Assembly (NCBI GenBank): GCA_964019425.1
Contig: OZ025798.1
Span: 1,116,001 to 1,180,000 of the forward strand
Source: Flectonema sp. DT1601
Lineage: Eukaryota > Euglenozoa > Diplonemea > Diplonemida > Diplonemidae
Length of the DNA stretch: 64,000 bases
Reading direction: 5' to 3'
The notes beneath the pieces were generated by a model that was given only the letters and a program-made list of their open reading frames with translations, had not been told where the DNA came from and did not search any database. Below are positions 20,779-32,300 of the stretch, piece by piece. Position 1 is the stretch's first letter, and the number at the start of each line of letters is the position of its first letter. A program made the translations under genes and the position numbers.

Positions 20779-23755
20779 ATGTCCGACCGTATAGGTCTAA
20801 AAGCCCGGACACAAGCTCTCGAAGCAGAGAATGAACGACTTAAGAAAGAAGGAATTGTAAGAGAAGAACAGCTTCAACAAATAAAAAAAAGATTTAGTGA
20901 CATAAGAGAAGAATTAAAGTTCTCTGGTGAGCGTCTAATCAATCCAAGTAGTCGTGATGATCAGGTCTTTGCTAAAGTCCAAGCTAAGAAATTAACATCT
21001 GCAACTGAAACAGGTACTCGTTTAAAGAAGCAGCTGGTTAAAGTTCAACAAGAACGTGACGACTACGAAGCAAAGTTACGACGAATGCAATCCTCGCAAA
21101 TTAGATGGAGAAGCACATCAGGTGAAAGGAGGACAACGAACAGACAAAATATTGATTCTGATTCAGTGGCAGTTTGGAAGAAGAAGTTTCGAGAACTAAA
21201 AGCAGAAATGACAAAGTTGCAACACCAGCAGCAAACTGATCCGAAAAAGACACCCAAAGTCCATCCAGCACTCCGAGCGTTAAAACAACGAAAAATGTTA
21301 GGAAACGTTCAACCTAATTTACTCTTTCCACAAAGTCCAGATCGGACTCACGACGAGATAGAAGTTCAAGTAATTCAATCACAACAAAGAAGTCCAGAAA
21401 AGAGTTCTTGGCCTCCTCAACGAACTCAACGACCTGTTTTAATGAATGCTTGGGTTCAAACTAAATCAGAACCAACTCAAACAAATAATAACACAATCGG
21501 ATCAGTCATATCATATGGAGAAGTTGAAGTAAGAAAAGAGAATGAAGAACTAAAAAACTTACTTCAATCTGCGATGAATTCAACGACAGGATTAGATAAT
21601 GTTGCTAAACGGTTAATTGATTCTTTAAGAAGAGAGAACGTCTCACAAAGACAACACATAGAGTCTATCACCTCAAAGCTAGAATCTATTACATCTCGTT
21701 ATAATATATTATTACACGAGCATGAGTTACTTGAAAAACAAATTGGACCATGTCAAGCAACAAACGACGACATCGCTTCACTTAAACGAGAAATTGTTGA
21801 AAAGAATGCCAAACTAATCCTGTTGGATTCTCGCTTTCAACAGGCACAGAAAGCTACTGAAAGCCTTAAGAATAACCAAGGAGATTTAATAACCGAGCTA
21901 CAGAAATTAAATAACGACTTAACAGATGCGAATGCCAAGTCTCTCGAGGCGTTGAATGCTTTGGAAGTATCAAAGATTGGAGCAAGTAGAGCTGAAGGAC
22001 TTCAAATACAACTCTCAGAGAAGGATGATGAAGTACGGTTGCTTAACATGGAAGTTGATCGCCTAATGCAAAAATGTCACACAACTAGAAGTGAAATAAC
22101 AACAGATCTCAGAGTCGAATGGGAAGAAAAATTTGAAGAGAAAAAGAAACTGCTCGAAGACAGCGAACGTAACAATAAAAAACTCTTCAGAGACGTCCAA
22201 TTAATAACCGAACAGAGAGATGAGTTTCAACAAAAACTAATAAAAACACAAGTTGAAAGAGACGTCTTAGATAGCGATGCGATTAACCTTCGAACAGAGA
22301 CGGAGTCACTCAGAGAAAGAATTAAATTATTTGGTTCAAACTCGTCTGTTGAAGATGAAGAAGATATTCATAAAGCTCTCGCTCTTGTAAAACATCATCG
22401 TAGTAAAGGAGATCCAACTGACTTGGAATTCTTAATGCGTGCTTGGGACACACCAGGTGCTGAATTAACAGATCTCAGAGCTGATAATGTTAAATTAGAA
22501 AGGGAGTTGGATCTGTCAAAGAGAATGATAGAATCTCGTAACCAACGTATCGAATATGAGATCGACAGGGCGGCAGGTCTTCGACAAGTTTCAGATGATA
22601 AAAACAATCTAATTGAAAACATGGGTGAGAGAATGCGACGACTCACAGATGAAATGTCTCGGTACAGAGGAATTGGTAAGAAACTATCAACAGATAGTGA
22701 TGTTGAAAGTATTGCTGTTGGTGATGATGAGAACGTGTTGGAGATATCAGTTGAGCATCTCATCATTTCAGATCAACACCAAACCGACACTCCAAATTCA
22801 TACTTCGTCAGCATCGACTTTTTGGATTTCGAAACCGTCACGACAGAAGTTTTGTCCGGAAATTCAGTCGTCTTTTCAAAAACCTTTTGCTTTACAATTG
22901 AAGTGTCTCCAGCACTTAGACATTACATACGTCACAATCAAGTTCCTGTTGAGCTTCACAAGGCAGAAGGATTGGGTTACAAGTCAATTGCTAAAGGAAA
23001 CATCTCTCTCGTTGACCTCCTCGCTCCAGCGTGTACTAGTCATCGATCACACTTACAGTTAGTAGATCAGAACATTGAAGAGATTGGTATCGTTGAGTTT
23101 TCTTTGAAATTGAAAACGTCGCTGCCGTCTTCGTGGATCGGTTTTGGAGCTGAAGATCAACAACCCGCTCCTTCGTTGTTGGTATTTTCATTCCGACATG
23201 TGAGGGCATTAAAATTAGTTGTTCACGAATGCAGGAATCTAAAATGCTCTTCAGACCCTATTCCATACGTGCTCGCTACTGTCACTTCTCCTGTTGTGAT
23301 AGCTGATGAAGTCTTAGGAGATGTTACTATTGAACTTCCTCACAGGATACCAGGTGCTAATCCGGTATTCCATCACTCTCATGAGTATCCAATTAAGTAT
23401 GTTTTATTTATTGTTTGTCACTTTGAGCGATGGTTGTAAGTTTCCCCTCCAAGGTCTACTACGAGGGATTTCAACAAAACAAAACAAAAACAGACTCGAC
23501 TCTGCAAAGAGCGGATACTTAGCAGCGGCGCATCTCAATTTTGTTGTTCTTGATGATGGCAGTCTGGATCCGAGAGCACCAGCAATTGGAAAAGCATCTG
23601 TTGCACTATCAAGTATGGTTGAAGACCCAAGTGCTACTCTCAACACAGTCGCAGAACTACAAGACTACGAAGGACAAGTCACTGGTCAGATTGTACTGTC
23701 CCTGAAGTGGATTAGGTCAAATGATGCAGTACCTCTTTATATTCAGGGATTATAA
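20779..23755 (+). CDS. RPGRIP1/RPGRIP1L-like coiled-coil and C2 protein
   Basis: Exons 20779-23396 and 23494-23755 give 959 residues. The intron (GTATGT...ACAG, 97 nt) joins PI-K-LDSAKSGYLAAAHLNF through a split AA|A codon. Residues about 1-650 are a long coiled coil. Residues about 670-790 (NSYFVSIDFLDFETVTTEV ... VEFSLKLKTSLPS) resemble the first C2 domain of the RPGRIP1 family, and 800-950 (LKLVVHECRNLKCSSDPIPYVLATV ... LNFVVLDDGS ... GQIVLSLKWI) look like a second C2 domain. Members sit in the ciliary transition zone (NPHP/MKS-associated). Family assignment is by recognised pattern only. The ATG follows CCAACAG by about 30 nt. Confidence 0.65.
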
Positions 23756-23870
23756 ATAATACCTTTCCTTAGAACTTTAGATATAATAATTAGAACTAAA
23801 TAGTTAACAGCCAGTCTGGTGCTTATTGCGTTTTGTTTACATTTTTGGTCCTTTTTTGTTTACTGAAAAA

Positions 23871-23915
23871 GAGCTTTAACGCTCCTCTTAAGTAATAGAT
23901 ACTTAGCCTACCTTG
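23871..23915 (+). other. Adjacent short hairpins in spacer
   Basis: GAGC/GCTC (loop TTTAAC) is followed closely by a perfect 6-bp stem TAAGTA/TACTTA (loop of 5), within the 303-nt spacer that follows the RPGRIP1-like gene. Confidence 0.35.
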
Positions 23916-24058
23916 TGGGCAAATAGACATGATGACTGTGTGAAGTTATTAGGAGGGAAAATAAAATAATTTTCATTTAAACAGCTTCAATGAATTCAAC
24001 CGGAGATAAGTTACTCATCATTTTTTTATTTTTTTATTTTAGGTTATTGTAAGTAAAC

Positions 24059-25723
24059 ATGCAGCTGTCCATAACGTGTCCAGACTCAGCATTTCCTGAC
24101 GTCATTTTCATTGCGAATGCAGACTCGCTTGTTCAGGATGCAGCACAAGCAGTAGCTGATGAGTGGGAAACTGTCTCTGACGTTATTGAGCTTTCGTATG
24201 CAGGAGATCCTCTGATACCAACTAATAAACTGACTTCATACGGAATAGAACCAGACTCTGAATTAATAGCATCTTTATTAAGTTGTTTTGGAAAGAGTTG
24301 GTTATTTGGTAAAGAGAACAGAACAACAATGCTGTGGATCTACAATAGAACTCCAAATCAAATTCTTAGTTTAGACACACCGTCATTCGAAGAAGATGGG
24401 TGTCTGGTATTTAGTGAGGACATGATTCCAATGGAAGTCTGGAATATATCATTCTGCAATCCAAGTCCTTCAGTTACAAGAGTATCTGATAGGTTCTTAG
24501 CTCAGTCGAGTATTATGAAATTATATTTATCGGGACTCTCAAGTGTTACTTTAATTGGAGATGGTTTTCTTCAATGCAGTTCCATATCTGAATTAGATCT
24601 TTCTGGTCTTCGTAACGTAACAGCTATTGGTCATAACTTCCTCAGAGAGAGTACCAATACTACAGTTGACTTATCAGGTCTTACTAGTGTTGTGTCTGTG
24701 GGTGATCATTTCCTTTTTTGGTGTATTTCAATTACTACATTAAACTTGTCAAGTCTTAACAGCATGAGAAGAATTGGTAGTAACTTCCTCGGCAAGTGTC
24801 ACTCACTTACGGAAGTTGACTTATCATGCTGTGAGGACATTATTCATATTGAGCATAGTTTTCTTCGATCGTGTAATTCCCTTGTTCAATTCGACTCAAA
24901 AGGTCTTGAGGCAATTACTTCGGTGGGATCACATTTTTTGTCGGGGTGTCCAAAACTAAAAAGTGTTAACCTGTCTCATCTTAGTAACGTTGTGTCAGTT
25001 GGTAGTAATTTTCTCTTTAGATGTCACTCCATTGTGACTATCGATTTGTCTAGTTTTTGTAATGTCATTTCTATCGATGACAATTTTATTGGGAAATGCA
25101 ATAATCTTTCTTCAATTGATTTATCACGTCTTGATAATTTAACATCCGTGGGTGATAACTTTTTCGAAGGTTGTAGTTCGCTTGAAATTTCCGGATTGTC
25201 TGGGCTACGGAATCTCACCTCATCCGGTAGTCAACTTTTTAGTAAATGTGTTTCGATTAAGAATTTTAATCCTCCGGGACCTTTCAGCTTAAGTAGTATA
25301 AGTGATGCTATGTTATTAGAATGTCAGGGACTGACTTCTGTTGATTTGTCAGGTTTTCACAGTTGTCACACTATTAATGATAATTTCCTGAAAGGATGTA
25401 AATCAGTGACGTCTTTAAACTTATCAGGATTGTGTAATGTCACAAGTATTGGTTTTGGGTTTTTATGGAGTTGCACAGGAGTCAGAACTCTTGACTTGTC
25501 ACCGCTAGTTAGTATTACTAATATTGGTGATTCGTTTCTCTTGCATTGCTCTTCTGTTACAAAAATTGACTTTTCACACCTCCAGAAGGTGACGTCAGTT
25601 GGTAGTTCATTCCTTTATGGATGCAAGTCACTTTCATCAGTTATTGTGGTCGGGTCGAATGATAAAATAACTGGTGAAGTGAGAGTATTCAATAAGCCTA
25701 TTGTTCACACCCACCAATTATAA
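24059..25723 (+). CDS. Ubiquitin-like domain fused to BspA-type leucine-rich repeats
   Basis: 554 residues, one exon. Residues 1-75 (MQLSITCPD ... IELSYAGDPLIPTNKLTSYGI) follow the ubiquitin fold pattern, including the aliphatic/Gly surface segment, but have no C-terminal Gly-Gly for conjugation. From about 135 on there are roughly 15-16 repeats of 24-25 residues of the type VTSVGDNFLxGCxSLTxLDLSGLxN, the BspA/LRR_5 class common in protists and gut bacteria. There is no signal peptide or membrane segment, so it is probably cytosolic, unlike surface BspA proteins. Binding to proteasome or ubiquitin-receptor partners is possible given the N-terminal domain; this is inference. The start follows TTTTAG by about 17 nt. 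Confidence 0.85.
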   Translation: MQLSITCPDSAFPDVIFIANADSLVQDAAQAVADEWETVSDVIELSYAGDPLIPTNKLTSYGIEPDSELIASLLSCFGKSWLFGKENRTTMLWIYNRTPNQILSLDTPSFEEDGCLVFSEDMIPMEVWNISFCNPSPSVTRVSDRFLAQSSIMKLYLSGLSSVTLIGDGFLQCSSISELDLSGLRNVTAIGHNFLRESTNTTVDLSGLTSVVSVGDHFLFWCISITTLNLSSLNSMRRIGSNFLGKCHSLTEVDLSCCEDIIHIEHSFLRSCNSLVQFDSKGLEAITSVGSHFLSGCPKLKSVNLSHLSNVVSVGSNFLFRCHSIVTIDLSSFCNVISIDDNFIGKCNNLSSIDLSRLDNLTSVGDNFFEGCSSLEISGLSGLRNLTSSGSQLFSKCVSIKNFNPPGPFSLSSISDAMLLECQGLTSVDLSGFHSCHTINDNFLKGCKSVTSLNLSGLCNVTSIGFGFLWSCTGVRTLDLSPLVSITNIGDSFLLHCSSVTKIDFSHLQKVTSVGSSFLYGCKSLSSVIVVGSNDKITGEVRVFNKPIVHTHQL

Positions 25724-25823
25724 CTTTTCACTTTTGTTTATTAATAGTATTCTTGCCCAACACACTGTTACTTTGTATTTTAATAAGTCTCGTCTTGGTA
25801 ATTAATATCTCCCAACACAGGTT

Positions 25824-27484
25824 ATGTCTCACACAACAATGTGGGTCATGAGACTGCTAGTTGTAGTGTTTGTGAGTGTTGGTGTTGAAAGCCAGTGCGA
25901 TATCGGTGGTGTGTTACAAAACTTAGATTTCTTTCTTCCTGAGGCACCGACAGTGACTCCAGCCGGTAATATGTTAGCTGATGGTAGTAATGCGATTATG
26001 ACAATTCCAAATTACAAGTGTGACAATCTATCTTGTTCTGGAACTACACTCACACCATTAAAACCTGTTTGTGCTAAAGGTTTAATGGGATTTACACTTA
26101 GCTTGCCACTACAAAATCCTCAGGCAACTGTTGACACAACAATATTAGCGAACTCTTTTAATTCAATGTTTAATCCTGAATATGACGCAACTTCACCAAA
26201 AGTCATCGGAACAGATACTTCCACTGCCCGAGTCGATATTACTCCGAAGGCAGAGTTTCAAAACCCCGAGCAACTCCGCCTTGCTATTGAAGAGAAGTAT
26301 TCTGCTACTCATCAAAACCAGAATGGTATTAGTACAGTTTATACTCCAACTGGAGGTATTTTATTAGAAGTAATAAGTAGTCATAATCCTTGTGATCCTG
26401 CACAAATTCATAAGTCGATGAAGTCAACAAAACACCCTGATTTGGTACTGTCTTTTGTTAATTGTCAAGAAGGACAATTAGTAAGACCAGGAGGACGAGT
26501 ATCCTGTAACACTACAGCACCTGAGTACTACTGCGATACAGCTACTTGTATTGGAAAGGCCGGAATCGATTCTTGGGACCCACCAAATCCATTATGTAAC
26601 ATTGCAGGAGAGAATCTTCAATTCGAACTCTATTTAGTGTTAGATGCCCCACCAGATGCCGCTAGGATAGAAGCTCTTACTCAAGCTTTCAATGAGGTGT
26701 ATGGTTCTGATTATGCATTGATAGGAGGTAAACCTCAATCAGCAAGCGAAAATACGCTGGTCCGATTTGATATACTTCAAAGCAAAGCTGATCAAAGCTT
26801 AAATCAAATGAAAATAGATATCGAAGAAAGATTTGCAAGAAATGGAAATGCTGCAAAGTTTGGAGTAGTAACTGAAACTCGGGTGAACGCTGCACCTGGT
26901 ATGCCTTTAAGACGATCACAAAGTACTCCAGCACCTCCTCAAAGTACACCTGCACCGACTTCTTCTCCTTCTTCTTCCGATTTTAACTGGCTTCCTGTCA
27001 TACTTGGAATTGCTGGTGGATTACTCTGCATTATTTTTATGTTTCTCGCATGGAGACTTAAGAGGATGCTAGACAAGAAGAAACAAGATGAAGAGAAAAA
27101 TCGTTTAGAAATTCGTGAAGAAATGTTAGAAAATCTCGAAAACGATATTGCGGGGAAAAAGGGTCCGCGTACCAACTTCTACAAGGCACTCGATGATTAT
27201 GCACTCCCAGGACGTTCGGTATGTAATTAGATACGTTAATTAACCAAGAGATTGGTGTCTGAAATAACGAAATGATCACAGAAACGAACTAGTCTTCCAT
27301 CACCCAAACCGTCATCTTCACCTGCGATATCTGAAAGGTCGGTAGCTCCACCTCGAGAAATTAGTCCTTTTGGGTATGCATATTATTCTATTTTTTTTAA
27401 CTTATTGAGGTTCTTGATTACTCAAAACAACAACACAGCTGTGGTTTAGGCAGGGGACACATAATAGAAAGGGGGATGGCTTAG
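25824..27484 (+). CDS. Type I membrane protein with signal peptide
   Basis: Exons 25824-27218, 27282-27373 and 27439-27484 give 510 residues. The N-terminus (WVMRLLVVVFVSVGVESQC) is a typical signal peptide. The ectodomain (about 25-375) has two related halves, each with a Cys-rich block (YKCDNLSCSG ... VCAKG; EYYCDTATCIG ... PLCN) followed by a predicted alpha/beta stretch ending near ...VDITPKAE / VRFDILQSK, so it may be a tandem duplication. A Pro/Ser/Thr stalk precedes a transmembrane segment (WLPVILGIAGGLLCIIFMFLAW) and a charged cytosolic tail with a short helical region. Both introns are short with ACAG ends. Family unknown. Confidence 0.75.
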
Positions 27485-28524
27485 ACGAAATGTATATTAC
27501 TCTCCAGTTGTAACAAGAAGTGATCACTGCAATCTGTGTGCAGTATTATATTATAGAAAGTGATGGAAATTCGCACTGACACGAATGTAGATTTGTGTCC
27601 AATGGAATTAAAGCTCCAACGATGGACATCGAAGCGGGGCACTCTTGGAATAATCAAGATGATGACCAATCAATGCAAACAACACCTTAGTAGAAGAGGT
27701 CGAAATAGAGTCTGGTGTCTTGTTTTTGTAGTACTTTTTTTTTTTTCCAGTTTTTAATTTAATAACTTCTTCTAAACGGGTTAGTTGTCAGATACAACAT
27801 TTTAGTTTCAATGCTTTGATGCAATCTGTCATCATGGTCTTTATAGGCTTATGACAAGACAACTGTATCTACTGTTTCCGACATACTTGCACTTTTTTAT
27901 AAGACTTCGTTAAAGATCAGTCTTTTCTGTTATTCTTTTTTTTTAGTTATTGTTTTGTTTCGGTTGTAGAATCGGTTTCGTTACCGATGGAAGGGTCACG
28001 CGTGATTTCTTTTGATTTGATTTTTTTTAGTTTCTTGCATGAGGATGAGTTTAATTTATATGATCAACTCTGAAATTAAACGAAACACTTTTAAAATAAT
28101 TTGTTGAAATCGAGTGAAGGCTGTGATTGCATTAAATTCTTCACTGTCGAGATTTAAATTCTTAATGCCGATGCTAAACCTTTTTACGATTCATCATTTT
28201 ATTGTTGTGTTTTTTTTGTTTCTCTCTCTGGTTGTACATTTATGAATTAAATTATATCTCTTCAGTTGCAGCTGTAGTTCAACAATCCGTTCGATTACGG
28301 TTTGGGTCTTCTGTTGCTGCGTGTTGGCACTCATAATATAAAGCAACGTTAGATTAAAATAACCATATATAAATTTAGAATTTATATCGAATTCTTACAT
28401 TAAATTGAGGTTTTTATTTTAAAAATAGAATATTAACCTTTGATCACTAGTTAGTAAACAATAAATAGTTTTGTAGCTTACGCCTCATGACGTTTTTTTT
28501 TTCTTATCAGGACCTTCTTATATT
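27485..28524 (+). other. 1.0 kb spacer
   Basis: Contains a perfect 6-bp hairpin ACTGCA/TGCAGT (27526-27544), 42 nt after the stop. The open frame at 27560-27757 has no recognisable features. The rest is T-rich. An AG acceptor (TTTTTTTTCTTATCAG) ends at 28510. Confidence 0.5.
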
Positions 28525-29221
28525 ATGCAACCCGTATGATGAATTTATTTGTTTAAAAACTAAATAATAATAATAAGATGACTGAAACAACCTCCCAGTC
28601 GAAGAAGGTTGAAATGTCTCAGTTGCTGAGACATCAGAAATTAATGCCGTTAGATGACATGACTCACATTGAATCACACAGATCAGGTAGTCTTTCGCTA
28701 ACGTGTCCTTCAAAGAAAGTGGATACTGTTGTGGAATCTGATTTTGATATCCTACTTCAGAAAAGGCCTGGCACTGCCAGAACTGTATCAGATGTCCAAA
28801 GAATGAAAGAAGGTATTCATAATGCTGTATGTTGACACTTCTTATTATTATGTTTGATGATATCTAGCAACACTATTCATATAAATTAAAACAGAACATA
28901 AAACTCGATGAGTACATGCGTGATGTTGCTAAGAGAATGTTGCCTTCTGCGACTCAACAGGGATGTATTTCTACTTCAGTTACTCCACCGCTGTCTTATT
29001 TTAACTTTAAACGCACTGCTGAACAAGCAGGAAGTCTACAACAAGTTAACAGAAGTAGTTTAGTAAATACTTTATTCAAAAGTAAAGTTGATGTGGACTT
29101 TAATTACGATTCACCTCCTTCTTCACCTCTCAATGAGTCCCCGAATGAGAAGCTAATCGAACTGAAGCCATCGCCCCCGCCACCTACTGCCCCTCCTCGA
29201 TCTTTTAAGCACTTGGAGTAG
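28525..29221 (+). CDS. Small proline-rich hypothetical protein
   Basis: The secure exons are 28578-28826 and 28895-29221 (191 residues from ATG 28578), joined across the 68-nt intron 28827-28894 in phase 0. I extend the gene to ATG 28525 because a 44-nt GTATG...AAG segment (28534-28577) looks like an intron and would give a 9-nt first exon encoding Met-Gln-Pro in frame. Without that splice, ATG 28525 opens a four-codon upstream frame. The protein has a helical middle (IHNANIKLDEYMRDVAKRM) and a Pro-rich C-terminus (PSPPPPTAPPRSF) suited to SH3/EVH1-type binding. No family recognised. Confidence 0.6.
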
Positions 29222-29228
29222 GGTGAAG

Positions 29229-29287
29229 TAAATTATTCTTTCTGTAGGTCTGTTGTGTATCCTCGCTTTTAGTGAGAAAATAATTTA
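29229..29287 (+). other. 9-bp hairpin downstream of stop
   Basis: TAAATTATT (29229-29237) pairs perfectly with AATAATTTA (29279-29287), starting 8 nt after the stop codon. AT-rich, so chance is not excluded. Confidence 0.35.
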
Positions 29288-29399
29288 TTTAAGTACAAAT
29301 AATTGATTATTTTATTGTACAGCAACAATGTATTAGAATCGGGTAACATCCTTCAGTGGTAAAACATTATTTTTCAACCGACAGATATATTCTTCCGAG

Positions 29400-32300
29400 A
29401 TGGACCTAAAATATGGAAATCTCGTGGCGGACCTTTCTTCAGGGTCTGCCAACAAGCAAGTATCGTCACTTTTAGATGTAATTCAACAAGGGAACTTAGG
29501 GAGAGATATCCGCTTTTGGTTACCAGCAGTAGTATCTCGTGGTATGGCTCAAGGAGCTGATAAAACAGTAAGAAAACTGACGTATCACATTGTTAGATCT
29601 TGTTTTAGACAATTAGAAACTACTGACATCGCAACAATTCACAGACAAATCATCTCAGATGTAGAAGGTGAATACACAGAGGTTTCAATATATGCTTTGA
29701 GGTGTTTACAGGCCTCAACCTCAGATTTGATAAAGGGTTTTTTAAATTCCAGTGCCGGAAGGCGATGCTTTACGCCGACTATTTCTCACAAGATTCGTGA
29801 AGAGGCAGCCACTACGATTGCTGAACTCGCATCTAGAGCTCCAGCATCTGGACCATCACGTGATTTGTATATTACAGATTTGATTGAAAAGTACTCAGAT
29901 CGTATTGTCGACTCTGCTCTCGATGTTTTTGACAACGTTTCCGCAGCCGCTTTTGAAATTCTATCGAAACTGTTGAATGGATCTGCTAACCCTGCTGTGT
30001 GTTCGGTATTCTCAAAACACATTCACAAACTAATTTATAGAATATCATTTATGTCGGATTCCTATAAAGCAACCTCCCTCATACCAATCTCTTTACTGTC
30101 CACCACCTGTTGTATGAGTGATGTTGTAATTAGTAAGTTATTAGTTCCTACTTTATCGTTTCATCATTTTCCTAGACTTGTAATTGCTGCAGGCAGGAGT
30201 ACTTTACTTATTAATAGTCTGAAAGATACCGATTCAAAAACTTCTGTATCTGAGGAGACGTTGGCTAAGGTTGTATCAGCATTCTTAACGATACTGCTGA
30301 CAGAGTCTGCAGACACATCTCATGCGTTGTTTTTAATAAAGTGTATTGTTGGTGTGTTGCCTAAGCTGAGTATTCACACTCAGTGGAGTTGCGCAGTTAA
30401 ATTCTTAAACTTGGCTTCTCTTTTCAATAGCGAAGAGCATTTGCAGATTAGAATACTAATTTACGTCGTTGGGTTTGATAGAGTTATGCGACTCTCACTA
30501 CCTCACGTTGCATCTCAACTACAATCTGGAAAGACATTATCACCAGATCTGTATCCTGAAGTCAGAGATATCAGTGAACATAAATTTTGGTCTTCAGCAT
30601 CTTGCACAGCCAAAGAAGAAATGATTTATATTTTATGCAACGCTGTAATGCAAGCAGGAAGCTATTTCATAACTAGCGGTGAGGAAGCAAACTTAGCAGC
30701 GTGGACATCAGTTGGGTTACATATTGTCAGTATGTGTATGGGAGTATTCAAAAGTGATATTAAATCAGAGTACGTAGCACCTCTTCATCAAGTGTTAAAA
30801 CTCTCTTTAAAAGTATTCAGCGATGGAACTGCACAACTTGGTATTAGAAAGAAACAAAAACCTGGCAACACCTCTCTTTCAGAATGGGTAGCATCAACTA
30901 ATGATCAACACCTACAAAATCAAAAAAAACTTTGCTCTCTGATACTCGGAGGTCTCGGTGATGTCTGTCGCAATGTAACAAAAGTTGGAATTCTGTGTAC
31001 TGTCGCTTCTCTCTTACCAACAGAACCAGAAGCTGATGTGAAATCACTTGAAGAATCATTAAGAACTAGGCTAGTTCAAGGATGTAGTAGATTCATGGTT
31101 GACGATAGAGAAACCTTATCACTTTCATTATTTGACGCATTGATGTGTTTTGGAGCAACTAGAGGAAAGGAAGCTTGGAAACAGTGTGACGCTGCCATAG
31201 AATCAATTCTGAGAGATATTAAAAAGAGTGCGACTGCTCCACAAGTTTTGATGGTCGTAAAACACAAACTGGATAATATTAGAAAACACCGCAACATTGA
31301 AATTGGTTTGAGTACTCAAGAAGTTGCCAATTGTGGTGTAATTCCCTTTTCAGAACATCACCCAGCACTTTATCATGATTTCTCTCCATGTGATTATTCT
31401 TTATACTTACAATCACATGATGCGTTGATGGACATGAGAGTTTCTCTACTTAAAACTTGTGCAATCATTCAAACAGCCAGCAGTGATGACACAGCTGTTC
31501 AAAGTACTGCAGTTATAACATCTCCTGATGATCCAGTTCAAATCCTCGCCAAGTATTATTGGAAACGTAACAGAATAGAAGTTTGCATGTCTGTTTCTAA
31601 CGCGACACTAATAACACTGAAAGATCTCAGAATCACTATTGGATGTAAGGGAGAGATGGTTCCTATGTTTAAACCACACAGATCAGTATTTGATAATGAC
31701 AGTGACATCACATCTCGTATTAAGACGCACAGTAGAAGTGACACTATTACTCAAGTATGTGATTGTTTTTATGTCTTTTTCATTGCATTGGAGTATAATA
31801 ATTAATAATAAAAACAGCTTCATCCTGGAGAAACAATTCAGATAGTCAGAGTGTTTTTAATTGCGAGTCTATCTCCAACGATGGGTTTCAATGCGTTGGT
31901 TGATTTGAAAATGAATGAAACTGACGACAGCATTGATATCCTTGGTGGTGGTGGGGATGAAGGAACCTGCAGGGTATGTTTTCTTTTCTTCTCTTCTTTT
32001 CATATAAGAAAACAGCACTCACCACTCACAACAATACAGATTCACTCCGACATATTCCCAGTTTCACTTCCGCATTTCTTTAAGGCAAATCACCCACTAA
32101 GAGCTCACCTCGCAACAGATGCCTTACAAATAGTAGCAGCATTACAACACAGTCATCGTATTAATACAATACATGTTGAGGGTGACTTGGAAGCTATTGA
32201 ACAACGTCTAGACTGGTCACTGTTTGATACTCCTTTTGTTAATCTGACTCCTTGTTTTGAATCTGATGATAAGAATCATCAAAAACCACTTCACGCTGTG

